Positions 24,431-33,246 of a stretch of DNA of 64,000 bases are shown one piece after another (within the stretch, counting starts at the first letter, position 1; every line of letters starts with the position of its first letter). Below the pieces are notes generated by a model, which had not been told where the DNA came from, made no database searches, and was given only the letters and a program-made list of their open reading frames with translations. The position numbers and the translations under genes are program-made. Source of the DNA: Acidobacteriota bacterium (GTDB lineage: Bacteria > Acidobacteriota > Holophagae > Holophagales > Holophagaceae); assembly GCA_016195985.1 (NCBI GenBank), contig JACPYP010000007.1, positions 124,001 through 188,000 of the forward strand, in the 5' to 3' direction.

Positions 24431-24674
24431 TCAGGTTCCCTTCGGGGTCGGGGAGGACTTCACCCGCGGCGGGAGGTTCGCTTGTTCCCAGCGCTCAATT
24501 TCGGCGATTGGGTAAAGCACTAGGCACCCCCACTTGATGAACCGTGGCCCGAGACCGGCGCCCCTCCAGCGGGCCAAGGTGCTGACGGCAACATCGATTC
24601 GTTCGGCGGCCTCCTTTGGCGCGAGGATTCGTTGGACTGCCCTTTGTCGCTTCTTTCGTTTCGCGCTTCGACAT
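24431..24674 (-). pseudogene. Second excisionase-like HTH gene, frameshifted
   Basis: An ATG at 24674 with an ideal GAGGAGG opens a reading MSKRETKEATKG that soon leaves the domain. The HTH_17 domain itself (ILAPKEAAERIDVAVSTLARWRGAGLG, then LVLYPIAEIERWEQ) is in the neighbouring frame and ends at 24431. No start codon with a ribosome-binding site serves that frame, so a one- or two-base indel between about 24620 and 24674 has broken the gene. It overlaps the 5' part of the other HTH reading. Confidence 0.6.
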
Positions 24675-24859
24675 AGCTGCCTCCTCAACAGATTCCGAAT
24701 CCGCCACCAGGGCGGGAGTAAACGTCCATGAGCCCGAGCCGCTTGAGCCGCTCCAACAGGGGCTCCAGTGCGCCGCGTAGATCCCGGAAAGCTGATGCTG
24801 GCGACTTCAGCTTCTATGTCTCGGGCAAACAATCTGATTGGAACTTACACCTAGGAATC

Positions 24860-25285
24860 TCAATCCCGCTCATTGCTCCCATGTTTTTCGTGCCCGCGAC
24901 CGTGTTCCCTGTGCCAGCGGCTGTAGTCTTCGCCTTCCTCCAGGCGCTGGTGGGACCAATGTCCGGGCTCGAAGCGGTAGGCGCCGCCCTCGCGGCGGTA
25001 TTGGGCCCGCACCCATCTTGATCCACGCTGGCCAGGCTCCTCCCAGCGGCCGGGGGCCCAGGCCCACCGGTTGTCTTGGCGATCCCAGCACCCGCCGATC
25101 CAGATGTGGTTGCGACTGGGACGCGAGGGGCGCGATTCCACTCGCATGGGGGGCGGGGCATCCGGCACGATGCGGATGCGAAGGGCGCCCGAATCAACCC
25201 CCAGTCGAATCTGAGCCGGGGCGGGCAGGCAGCTCAAGGCAATGAGGGCAGCGGGCAGGGCGAATCTTGCCAATCGGTTTGTCAT
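24860..25285 (-). CDS. Secreted WXXGXW-repeat (YXWGXW/BcpO-like) protein
   Basis: 141 residues from the ATG at 25285 (GAGGAGG 5 bases upstream), with a signal peptide (hydrophobic 8-20, APAQ cleavage near 25). The mature part carries the Trp/Gly/Pro pattern of this family: IWIGGCWDRQ, WAWAPGRWE and YRFEPGHWS. The tail is charged, with repeated HGRGHEKH. Probably periplasmic or surface; role unknown. It is separated from the glycoside hydrolase gene by 175 bases. Confidence 0.75.
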   Translation of the reverse strand: MTNRLARFALPAALIALSCLPAPAQIRLGVDSGALRIRIVPDAPPPMRVESRPSRPSRNHIWIGGCWDRQDNRWAWAPGRWEEPGQRGSRWVRAQYRREGGAYRFEPGHWSHQRLEEGEDYSRWHREHGRGHEKHGSNERD

Positions 25286-25460
25286 GAAGGCCTCCTCGAC
25301 CACATGGAAACTAGGCAGGTGTTGTGCCCAGAGCCTACCCTGAGCCATCCGAGCCATTTGCAGAACCATTACGTGAGATCTCCGCATCTGGACGCCATCG
25401 GGATGATGCAGACCCCTGATCATTCCGATGGCTTTTGTTGTTCCGTGATGACAGGCCTGG

Positions 25461-26594
25461 TCAGACTCCGTCGAAGAACAAGACCTTGCCGGCCTCCACG
25501 CAAGCCGCTGCGTAGAGGTACATGGCTGCCGACCAGCTTTGCCAGTCCTGCCCAGCGGGGCGTCCATCCTGAGCACGGAACCATTCGTTGAACCCGAAAG
25601 CTCCCGCGTGGGTGGGAGGCAGGTCTCGCGCCTGCCGGACCAGGGCCGTGAGGGCCAGCAGTTTCTTCTCGGCCAAATGCAACTCCCCAGCCGCAACGAG
25701 GGCCGCGATGTAGAAGCCGCAAACAAAGGGCCACACGCCCCCGTTGTGGTAGTCGCCTGGCAGATTGTAGATTCCGCAGCGAGGCCGCCAATCGGGATCC
25801 GACGGCTGCACGAAGGGAAAGAGGCAGGGCGGGAGATCCAAAGCCAGTTCGCCTCGGATGCGCAGGTCTGCGCATTGGGCTTCGATCCAGGCCACCATGG
25901 CTCGGGCCCGGTCACCGTCGGCGAGCCCCGTCAAGATGGCGAGGCTGTTGCCCAAAAGATCGCAGCGTTTGTTGCGCAGCACCTTGTAGAACCAGAGCGC
26001 ATAGACCGGCTGGCCCTGGATCGCGAACCCTTCTCCATCGGCCCGATTCACTGCGGCGCGCAAGGCGGCGGCCTGGTCATCCAGCCCCAGCCCCCGCAGA
26101 TAGCCGTGGACCAGCGCATTGACATACAGCCCATGGCCCAGCACCCATTGCTCGTCCCGCCAGTCGCTGGTGGGTTGCTGGCCCACCAGGATGCGATCGT
26201 CTATGGTCTGGTAGGCCATCCACTGGAGCGCCTTGGCGGCGGCGCCTTCCAGGAAGCGGGTCTCGCCGCTCTGTTTCCGGAAAAGGCCGAGCACCATCAG
26301 GAAGAGGGGAGTGGTGTCGCTGGCCCCGCGGTTCTCGGGATCATGCACCATGGATGGGATCTGTCCGCGTGGGCTCTGGTGCTGGCTGAGGAGCTTCATC
26401 ACCCGGCGCAAAACCTGGAGGAGATCCTCCCGTCCGGAAGCCAGAATGCCCAGCGCCGAGATGAGGAGATCGCGGGTGTAGGGCTCGGGATACCCCCAGC
26501 CCGCGGTGCGTGGCAGGCCATCGAAGGGTCCGCTGGCGTTGTTCAGCAGAACTCTCAGGGCGGCTGATTTGGCTTCTTCGATGGCGGGTTCCAT
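25461..26594 (-). CDS. Glycoside hydrolase, GH100/amylo-1,6-glucosidase-like
   Basis: 377 residues from the ATG at 26594 (AAAGGG upstream, 5 bases after the GT4 stop). An (alpha/alpha)6 barrel pattern is visible. Blocks include GWGYPEPYTRDLLIS, GQIPSMVHDPENRGASDTTPLFL, TSDWRDEQWVLG and YHNGGVWPFVCGF; the last is shared with neutral/alkaline invertases. It has no signal peptide, so it is cytoplasmic. It is the last gene of the PIG-L/GT4/hydrolase unit, which suggests turnover of an intracellular glycan or glycoside. Exact substrate unknown. Confidence 0.75.
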   Translation of the reverse strand: MEPAIEEAKSAALRVLLNNASGPFDGLPRTAGWGYPEPYTRDLLISALGILASGREDLLQVLRRVMKLLSQHQSPRGQIPSMVHDPENRGASDTTPLFLMVLGLFRKQSGETRFLEGAAAKALQWMAYQTIDDRILVGQQPTSDWRDEQWVLGHGLYVNALVHGYLRGLGLDDQAAALRAAVNRADGEGFAIQGQPVYALWFYKVLRNKRCDLLGNSLAILTGLADGDRARAMVAWIEAQCADLRIRGELALDLPPCLFPFVQPSDPDWRPRCGIYNLPGDYHNGGVWPFVCGFYIAALVAAGELHLAEKKLLALTALVRQARDLPPTHAGAFGFNEWFRAQDGRPAGQDWQSWSAAMYLYAAACVEAGKVLFFDGV

Positions 26595-26599
26595 GGCCA

Positions 26600-27730
26600 C
26601 TACCCTTTCCGCAGGATGTCCATCAATCGTTGCGCCACAAGCCGGTAGTCGAAGCATGCGACCGCACGCGCACGGCCCGCCTCGCCCATCCGGCGGCAAA
26701 GCTCCGGGTCGTTAAGGAGAAGCTTCAGGTAGCCAGCGATGTCGCTGGCACTGGCGCGGTAGTCCGACACCCGTGGCTTGGCGAAGACCAACCGATGCCC
26801 CGGTTCAAAGCCCGATTCAGGGCCCAGCACTGTTTCCGTGATGCTGATTTCCTGGGCCACACCAGCGAGGAAGGCGGTCTCCTTGTGCACGAGGGTGTCC
26901 AGCATCGCCATGGCACGAATGCCGATGACCGGCTTGCCGCAGGCTCCAGCTTCGACCTGGGGCATGCCAAAACCCTCGAGCCGTGAAGGGGCCGCGTAGA
27001 TGTCGCAGGCCGCCAGCAGGTGGGGCATGAGGTTCCGTGACACCTGGTGGGTGGAAAACGTCACGCGATCCTGGATGCCCAGCGTCGTGGCCAACTCCAG
27101 ATCGTACTGGTTCTGCACCCGCGTCCGTTCCTGGGGCCATACTTTGCAGACATAACGCCAGGGCGGCACCGTGGTGCCCAAGGTGGCCAGGGCCTCCATG
27201 ACTTCGCGCCCTCCCTTGGAAGCGGCATCGCCACCCACCGTCAAGATGAAACGCTCATCGAGCCCGAGGCCAAGGGCCTCCCGGACGGCCTGCACCTTGG
27301 GGTCCCGAGGGTTTCGCGGAATGAAGGCATCCGTATCGCAACCCACAGGCAGGGTCACGGTGTGATCGCCACGGATGCCATCGCGGATGAAGGTCTCCCG
27401 CACCCAGTCGGAGGTCACCAGCACCAACGGCAGATTATCGAGCACGCTTCGATAATTGGCTACATAACCATCGGCCAGAATCCAAGGCACCGCGCGAAGG
27501 CCGAAGCGCTGCGGATGGAGCACGATATCCGGAACATCCCCCCAGAAACCGATGCCCACCACCGCATCGGGCTGAAACCAGCGGTAGTACCACTCCTTCT
27601 CCAAATCCGACCGGAGGTTGGCCGCCTGGGCATCCACCCCTATCTCTAGAAGGCCACGGTACAGGAGATCGCCCTGGGTTGCGAGCCCGCCCGGCGCCGG
27701 AGGATGGTTATAGAGCACCAGGACCTTCAT
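26600..27730 (-). CDS. GT4-family glycosyltransferase
   Basis: 376 residues from the ATG at 27730 (AGGAGG upstream). GT-B fold: the N-terminal domain begins KVLVLYNHPPAPGGLATQGDLLYRGL, and the C-terminal donor-binding domain has FILTVGGDAASKGG and the GT4 EX7E-like segment in APSRLEGFGMPQVEAGACGKPVIG. A terminal helix (LCRRMGEAGRARAVACF) closes the fold. It shares an ATGA overlap with the PIG-L gene. Acceptor and sugar not known. Confidence 0.88.
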   Translation of the reverse strand: MKVLVLYNHPPAPGGLATQGDLLYRGLLEIGVDAQAANLRSDLEKEWYYRWFQPDAVVGIGFWGDVPDIVLHPQRFGLRAVPWILADGYVANYRSVLDNLPLVLVTSDWVRETFIRDGIRGDHTVTLPVGCDTDAFIPRNPRDPKVQAVREALGLGLDERFILTVGGDAASKGGREVMEALATLGTTVPPWRYVCKVWPQERTRVQNQYDLELATTLGIQDRVTFSTHQVSRNLMPHLLAACDIYAAPSRLEGFGMPQVEAGACGKPVIGIRAMAMLDTLVHKETAFLAGVAQEISITETVLGPESGFEPGHRLVFAKPRVSDYRASASDIAGYLKLLLNDPELCRRMGEAGRARAVACFDYRLVAQRLMDILRKG

Positions 27731-28398
27731 GGCTTCGCCTCCTGCCCACGGTCCATCCCGCGGATCAAGGTGCCGGGATCCCTGTAGCAATGGAAGGCTT
27801 CTGTCCGCGGGGTGGTCCGGCACTCCCAGCTGGTCTCACTGAAACCATAGATGTCGGTGATGATCCTCAGCTTCTCGGCCCAGATGGGTCCGGTGAGGGG
27901 CAACTGCAGCGACGGTGCGGCCTGAGCTCTCGGGACGTAGGCCCCGCCACCATCCTCGTAGGCGAATTGCCAAAATTCCTTCGTCTTCAATTGCCCGTCA
28001 CGCCACAAATCTCGCATGGCCAGGGAAACCTCGCCATGGCGTCGATGCCAGGTGTACTCGCCTTGCGGCGCGTGAGTGAGCAACAGATCAAAATCGGTTC
28101 CTGGCAACAGAGCCAGAATGGCGTCCTGGACGCACTGGGCCGACAAGGGCGACTGGTCCACACCATCGTCAAGGGTGCCCATGGCGCCGTCAGCGCCCAG
28201 ATTGAGAAGGGCCTGGTGGAAGCGGACAGAGCGATCCGGGTCGTCGCCGCGGCACAGAGAGACCACAAAGATCGACCATTCCGGATGGCCAAGCAGGAGG
28301 CCGCCGGCCCAGAGTGTTTCGTCATCCGGGTGGGCCACCACCACTGCCACAGAGGCAGCTCCGGTGTGTGGCGAATGGGGCCCCTTCGGCCAAGCCAT
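27727..28398 (-). CDS. PIG-L-type deacetylase
   Basis: Started at the ATG at 28398 (223 residues); a GTG at 28428 overlapping the BON gene is the alternative. The zinc motif AHPDDE is near the N terminus, with the later His in HAPQGEYTWHRRHGE. The family removes N-acetyl groups from GlcNAc-linked compounds. With GT4 and a hydrolase in the same operon, a glycoconjugate pathway is likely. The bacillithiol and mycothiol pathways also pair GT4 with PIG-L, but the GT4 here does not look like BshA. Confidence 0.85.
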   Translation of the reverse strand: MAWPKGPHSPHTGAASVAVVVAHPDDETLWAGGLLLGHPEWSIFVVSLCRGDDPDRSVRFHQALLNLGADGAMGTLDDGVDQSPLSAQCVQDAILALLPGTDFDLLLTHAPQGEYTWHRRHGEVSLAMRDLWRDGQLKTKEFWQFAYEDGGGAYVPRAQAAPSLQLPLTGPIWAEKLRIITDIYGFSETSWECRTTPRTEAFHCYRDPGTLIRGMDRGQEAKP

Positions 28399-28403
28399 GC
28401 CAT

Positions 28404-29090
28404 TCAATCCGTCAGGTCCCAGGGCCACTCCACCTTCAGATGATTGTCCACAGAAAGGATTCCCGGGGCGGCCCAGGCCAACCGCTCGGCCTCTTCGCTT
28501 TCGGCATAGCTGCGCACCCGGCCCGTGAGGGTCACATGGCGGTCTTCGGTCTCCACTTGAATGGAGGTGTTTTCCAGCAGGGCGCTCCGCTTAAGGGCGG
28601 ACTTCAGATGGATGTCGGTGGCCTCGGAGGTGAGCACCGGCCGGATGGTGATCTGGTTGCTGACACTGTGAACCCCGGGCAGGTGCTGGACGGCCTCTTC
28701 GGCTGCATGCTTCTGGTAGCCCCACTCCAGCTCGCCTTCCAGAGTCAGTTGACCCTCCGCGACGGTCACCTGGACCGCGCCCGATGGAATGAGGGTGGAC
28801 CAGTTGATCCGGTTGGCGGCAGCTGCGGCGATATCGCTGTCGGGATGATGGCCGGAGGCCGGCCGACTCACGGCAATGTCGTCGGCGATGGCCCGCACGC
28901 CCGCCACGCGCTTCACGGCGCGCACGGCACTCGACCTCTCTCCGAAACTGGCCGCCGTACCCTTGAGGGTGACCACGCCATCCTTCACCAGAACACTGAT
29001 GTCCGCGATCTTGATGGAGGGTTCGAATTGCAGCTGGGCGAGGACATCCATCTTTAGTGCTGTATCCGTCTTGCCTACGGTGGTGAGCAT
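28404..29090 (-). CDS. Cytoplasmic protein with three BON domains
   Basis: 228 residues from the ATG at 29090 (AGGAG 7 bases upstream), without a signal peptide. Three BON repeats are seen at about 5-70, 80-150 and 155-225; each has the V-x-V-x-x-G-x-V-T-L-x-G core (ISVLVKDGVVTLKGTA, VTVAEGQLTLEGEL, IQVETEDRHVTLTGRV). BON domains bind phospholipid or mediate contacts in stress proteins. A paralogue with a signal peptide lies at 41963-42718. It ends 5 bases before the PIG-L start. Confidence 0.88.
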   Translation of the reverse strand: MLTTVGKTDTALKMDVLAQLQFEPSIKIADISVLVKDGVVTLKGTAASFGERSSAVRAVKRVAGVRAIADDIAVSRPASGHHPDSDIAAAAANRINWSTLIPSGAVQVTVAEGQLTLEGELEWGYQKHAAEEAVQHLPGVHSVSNQITIRPVLTSEATDIHLKSALKRSALLENTSIQVETEDRHVTLTGRVRSYAESEEAERLAWAAPGILSVDNHLKVEWPWDLTD

Positions 29091-29389
29091 GTGGAGACTC
29101 CTGTGGGCCTGGGCTAGAGGGGCAGCGGCCTTGTGGGTGAGGGCCGTGATCGCGAGGCGATCCAAGGCGTCATGGCCTCCAGCAGCGGGGGCAGTATGCC
29201 GAGATTGATCAATCCAAACGGTGTCATGGCCCGCCTCCGGCGTAGATTCATGCGATGGCCCGGCAATCTGCACGCGAAGCCTGCTTGCCTTCCGGAGCCC
29301 TGGAAGGAGCGGGTTTCATGCCAGTCCGGAAGGAGCTTATCCAGAGGACTTGAGCGACTTCTCCGATGTGGTGGAGGGGGCTGCGCCCA
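29091..29389. other. Intergenic region between adaptor-like and BON genes
   Basis: 299 bases. No protein with a ribosome-binding site is supported on either strand; the open readings here are extensions or shadows. It presumably holds the promoter of the BON operon, but no clear -35/-10 or sigma54 element was found. Confidence 0.4.
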
Positions 29390-30328
29390 TCAAGACGACG
29401 GGGCATCTCCTTCAATTCGATGTGAAGCGCTCCCGCGAACCCACAAGACCTTGTACCCCTCAAGCCACAGGCTGCTGGTGAATCCGGCCGCATGGGCCAA
29501 CAGCAGATCGCCGCCTCTCGCGGATGACCACTCCGAGACGCTAGGCAGCAGCGCAGGCCCCTTGGACCGGTAGCGAGCGCCCTCCAGCGCCGTAGGATCC
29601 AGCAACACGATGTCACCCGGGTGAAGGCCCGCGGTGACTTCCACCTCCCCACCGCCGTATTGGCCAAGCCTGACCGGAACCTGCACCGCCTGGCCCGCTT
29701 GCAGAATGAGCACGCAAGGACCGGAGGCGACACGCAGCGCCTGCAGTGGAATGGCCAAGGCCGACCGGCTCTGCCCATAGCGGATTTCCACCGACACCCT
29801 CATGTGGCGGTTGAGTTCTGCCGAGATCTGAGGAAGGTCCAGCGCCACATCCACCGTGCCCGGCCCGGAGCCCCCGCCTAAGGTGCTGTAGTGAATCTGG
29901 GCTGGGAACCACTTGTCCGGGAAGGCCTCAAGATGGACCAGAGCATCCTGATTTTTTCGCAGTTGGGAAGGGCTTCGCTCCTCGGGCTGGATGCGGAGTT
30001 GCATGGGCTCCTCCAGCGGCAGGGAGAAGCGCAGGCCAACCGCAGGGGTGGCTTTCTCCGTTTGGATCAGCCGGGCCTCACGCATCTGACCACTCACCAC
30101 CAGCGTCCTTAGCAGGTTCCTGGGCTGGACTTCCATGACCGCCATCCGGGGGCCCCAGATCCATCGCGGTGAGCAGGAAGCGAGCAAGAACAGCAGGCCG
30201 AGAAAGACGCCCCCAATGAGGAGGTGCCGTATCCATCGGACCCGGCGCCATCCGTTCTCGGGTGGCGAATTGCCTTTTCGCGATCTCCGCCCCTTGCCCA
30301 GCCTGGAACCGCGCGCCTGCCATCTCAT
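29390..30328 (-). CDS. RND efflux periplasmic adaptor-like protein, hairpin missing
   Basis: 312 residues from the ATG at 30328. A basic N terminus is followed by one membrane helix (about 36-54). The chain then has the membrane-fusion-protein beta-barrel and proximal parts: LRTLVVSGQMREARLIQ, later TVDVALDLPQ, MRVSVEIRYGQ, ALAIPLQALR and a beta-rich PVRLGQYGGGEVEVTAGLHPGDIVLL. The biotinyl-lipoyl and helical-hairpin part, usually 100 or more residues between the first strand and the barrel, is absent. No pump or outer-membrane factor gene is adjacent. It may be a degenerate or repurposed adaptor. Confidence 0.6.
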   Translation of the reverse strand: MRWQARGSRLGKGRRSRKGNSPPENGWRRVRWIRHLLIGGVFLGLLFLLASCSPRWIWGPRMAVMEVQPRNLLRTLVVSGQMREARLIQTEKATPAVGLRFSLPLEEPMQLRIQPEERSPSQLRKNQDALVHLEAFPDKWFPAQIHYSTLGGGSGPGTVDVALDLPQISAELNRHMRVSVEIRYGQSRSALAIPLQALRVASGPCVLILQAGQAVQVPVRLGQYGGGEVEVTAGLHPGDIVLLDPTALEGARYRSKGPALLPSVSEWSSARGGDLLLAHAAGFTSSLWLEGYKVLWVRGSASHRIEGDAPSS

Positions 30329-30545
30329 GATCGCCCACCCCTCGCATCTTGAAAACAAGGCCTGAACCCGGCCCCTCGCCCTTCAGGCGTTCCGGAAGGA
30401 ACATCGGGGACTGAGGTCAAGAGCCGTTTTCGTGCCACTCCCTAAGCCGCTTTGATTCATCGGCTTGAAGGGTCAGCCTTTCTCCAGGTGGCGCTCGCTC
30501 CATCAACATGAAGCATCTGCCCCTTCCATTCGAGGCGCGTCTGTC

Positions 30546-33167
30546 TCACGCACCATACCTGCGTAGGAACCAGGCCTTCACCCCCTGAGTCAAGACCGCG
30601 TAACCCACCAGCAGGCCCATCAGATAAAGCCAAAACAGGGCCGGAAGGGGAACGAATCCGAGGGTGCCCGCCAGAGGCGAGATGGGTAGCCAGGCACCGA
30701 AGGCCGCGACCACCAGGGAACTGATCGCCAGGGGCCAGCTGGCGCGGCTTTGCAAGAAGGGAATCTTGTTGGTGCGGATGACGTGAATGATGAGGGTCTG
30801 GGTGCAGAGCGATTCCACAAACCAGCCGGTGCGAAAGAGGGCCGGATGATGCCAGCCGTCGAAGACCCGGAGCATCAGAAAGAATGTGGCGTAGTCGAAG
30901 AGTGAGCTGATGGGCCCGATGAACAGGATGAAGCGCAGAATACGGCCAATGTCCCACTGGCGCGGCTGCGTGGCCCAATCCTCATCCACAGCATCGGTGG
31001 GAATGGCGGTTTGCGAGACATCGTAGAGCAGGTTGTTGGTCAACACCTGGATGGGCAGCATGGGCAGGAAGGGCAGGAAGGCGCTGGCCCCCACCACGCT
31101 GAACATGTTCCCGAAGTTGGAGCTGGCGGCCATTTTGATGTATTTGACGATGTTTCCGAAAACCCGCCGCCCTTCCAGCACCCCCTGTTCCAGCACCAGC
31201 AGGCTGTTCTCCAGCAAGATGATGTCTGAGGATTCCTTGGCGATGTCCACCGCGCTGTCCACCGAGATGCCCACATCGGCCGCCTTCAGGGCCGGGGCAT
31301 CGTTGATGCCATCGCCCATGAAACCGGGCACGTGGCCCTTGGCCTGCAGCGCCCGGATGATGCGCTCCTTGTGCGTGGGGACCAGCCGCGCGAACACGCT
31401 GGTGCCGCCCACGGCTTCCGCCAGCTCCACCTCGGTCATGGCCTCGATCTGGGATCCCAGCAGCAGCTTTTCCACCGGGAGGCCCACCTTGCCGCAGATG
31501 TACGAGGTGATGATCTCGTTGTCCCCCGTAAGAACCTTGACCCCCACGCCCAGACCCCGGAGCCGCACCACGGCCTCGCCGGCCGAATCCTTGGGGGGGT
31601 CCAGAAAAGCCAGGAAGCCCAACAGGATGAGGTCTGATTCATCCTTGATCGAGTAAACCGGAGCGTCCGAGGCCCCCGGCATCTGCTTGTAGGCCAGGGC
31701 CACCACCCGGAACCCCTGGGCATTCAGTTCGTCGGCCAGCTGCCTGCGCTTGGCATCATGCTCGGGCAGGACTTCGATGACCTCATCCTTCACCTGCACA
31801 CGGGTGCAGAGATCCAGCACCTCCTCCACAGCTCCCTTGCAGATCAGGGTATTCAGCCCTGTCTCATCCTCCACCACGACAGATAGGCGTCGCCGGATGA
31901 AATCGAAGGGAATCTCGTCGATCTTGCGGTACCGCTCGTCGGCCTGCAGGTGGTCCTTCAGCTCCTGATGGTCGAGGATGGCCTTGTCCAGCAGGTTTTT
32001 CAGCCCCGTGTGGTGGAAGCTGTTCAGGTAGCCGAAGTGCAGCACCTTCTCGCTGGGATCCCCATTCACATCCAGGTGCTTCTCCAGGACGATCCTGCCT
32101 TGGGTCAGCGTGCCGGTCTTGTCCGTGCACAACACATCCATGGCGCCGAAATTCTGGATGGCGTTGAGACGCTTGACGATCACCTTCTTGCGCGACATCG
32201 CCAAGGCGCCCTTGGAGAGGTTGACGGTCACGATCATGGGCAGCATTTCCGGCGTCATCCCCACCGCCACGGCCATGGCGAACAGGAAGGCCTCCAGCCA
32301 GTTGTGCTTGCTCAACCCGTTGATGAGAAACACTGCCGGAACCATCACGGCAATGAAACGGATCATGAGCCAGGTGAACCGGTTGATGCCCAGATCGAAG
32401 CTGGTGGCCTGTCGCGGCGCCAGGATGTGGCTGGCCATGGCGCCGAAATAGGTCCTTGCTCCCGTGTGAAGCACCACCGCCGTGGCGGCGCCGCTTTCCA
32501 CGCTCGACCCGAAGAAGCAGAGGTTCGGAAGGTCCAGGGGGTTTTCAACCGCGCCTGCGGCAGATTCGACGTGCTTCTCCACGGGCAAGGCCTCTCCTGT
32601 CAGGGCCACCTGGTTCAGGAACAGATCCTTGACCTCGATCACCTGGACATCTGCGGGAACCATGTCCCCAGCTGCCAGCCGCACGAGGTCGCCGGGCACC
32701 AGCATGCGGAGGGGTTCCTCCACCTCCCGCCCGGCGCGGAGCACTGTGGCCGTGTTGCTGACCATGGCCTGCAGCTTTGCCGCGGCATGATCCGCCCGCA
32801 ACTCCTGATAGAACCGGAGCACTACGCCAAGGACCACCATTACGAAGATGACAGCCGTGGCGCGGGCATCTCCCGTGAGGAAGGAAAGCAGTCCCAGGGC
32901 CGAGAGCAGCAGAACCAGAGGATTCTTGATGTTGTCGAACAGGCGCATCAGCAGGGATCGGCGCCGTTCCTTGGCGATCTCGTTGGGACCAGAGGCCTTC
33001 AGGCGTGTGGCCGCCTCAGGAGGTTCGAGGCCCGTAGCCCTTGAGCCGAGCTTGGACAGCAGGGCTTCGACGCTGAGCTTGGAAGTCGCCAACAGGTCCG
33101 CCCCTTCTCGTCCAGAGGCTGCAGCTGCGGCAGGTTGCGAGGGCGAGGGGGCTTCGGATGGGGCCAT
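30546..33167 (-). CDS. mgtA: Mg2+-transporting P-type ATPase (MgtA/MgtB type)
   Basis: 873 residues from the ATG at 33167 (AGGGAG upstream). Family P3B features are complete: TGEA (190-193), TPEMLP (305-310) in the ion-binding helix, phosphorylation site DKTGT (349-353), KGAVEEVL nucleotide-binding segment, TGDNE and the GDGINDAPALKAADVGISV hinge, and ten helices with a C-terminal set ending near residue 870. It moves Mg2+ (or Ni2+) across the inner membrane. Single gene with 187 bases downstream before the adaptor-like gene. Confidence 0.93.
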   Translation of the reverse strand: MAPSEAPSPSQPAAAAASGREGADLLATSKLSVEALLSKLGSRATGLEPPEAATRLKASGPNEIAKERRRSLLMRLFDNIKNPLVLLLSALGLLSFLTGDARATAVIFVMVVLGVVLRFYQELRADHAAAKLQAMVSNTATVLRAGREVEEPLRMLVPGDLVRLAAGDMVPADVQVIEVKDLFLNQVALTGEALPVEKHVESAAGAVENPLDLPNLCFFGSSVESGAATAVVLHTGARTYFGAMASHILAPRQATSFDLGINRFTWLMIRFIAVMVPAVFLINGLSKHNWLEAFLFAMAVAVGMTPEMLPMIVTVNLSKGALAMSRKKVIVKRLNAIQNFGAMDVLCTDKTGTLTQGRIVLEKHLDVNGDPSEKVLHFGYLNSFHHTGLKNLLDKAILDHQELKDHLQADERYRKIDEIPFDFIRRRLSVVVEDETGLNTLICKGAVEEVLDLCTRVQVKDEVIEVLPEHDAKRRQLADELNAQGFRVVALAYKQMPGASDAPVYSIKDESDLILLGFLAFLDPPKDSAGEAVVRLRGLGVGVKVLTGDNEIITSYICGKVGLPVEKLLLGSQIEAMTEVELAEAVGGTSVFARLVPTHKERIIRALQAKGHVPGFMGDGINDAPALKAADVGISVDSAVDIAKESSDIILLENSLLVLEQGVLEGRRVFGNIVKYIKMAASSNFGNMFSVVGASAFLPFLPMLPIQVLTNNLLYDVSQTAIPTDAVDEDWATQPRQWDIGRILRFILFIGPISSLFDYATFFLMLRVFDGWHHPALFRTGWFVESLCTQTLIIHVIRTNKIPFLQSRASWPLAISSLVVAAFGAWLPISPLAGTLGFVPLPALFWLYLMGLLVGYAVLTQGVKAWFLRRYGA

Positions 33168-33246
33168 GTGTTGTCTCCCTGGATTCGTCGCACCCGCAGC
33201 TCGTCCGCAAGCAGGTTTGGCACGGACCTGCTCGCAGCGCCCGACC

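Noticed and set aside
24145-24859. CRISPR array or attachment repeat after ssrA
   Set aside because: No regular direct repeats and no copy of the ssrA 3' end found in the window by eye.
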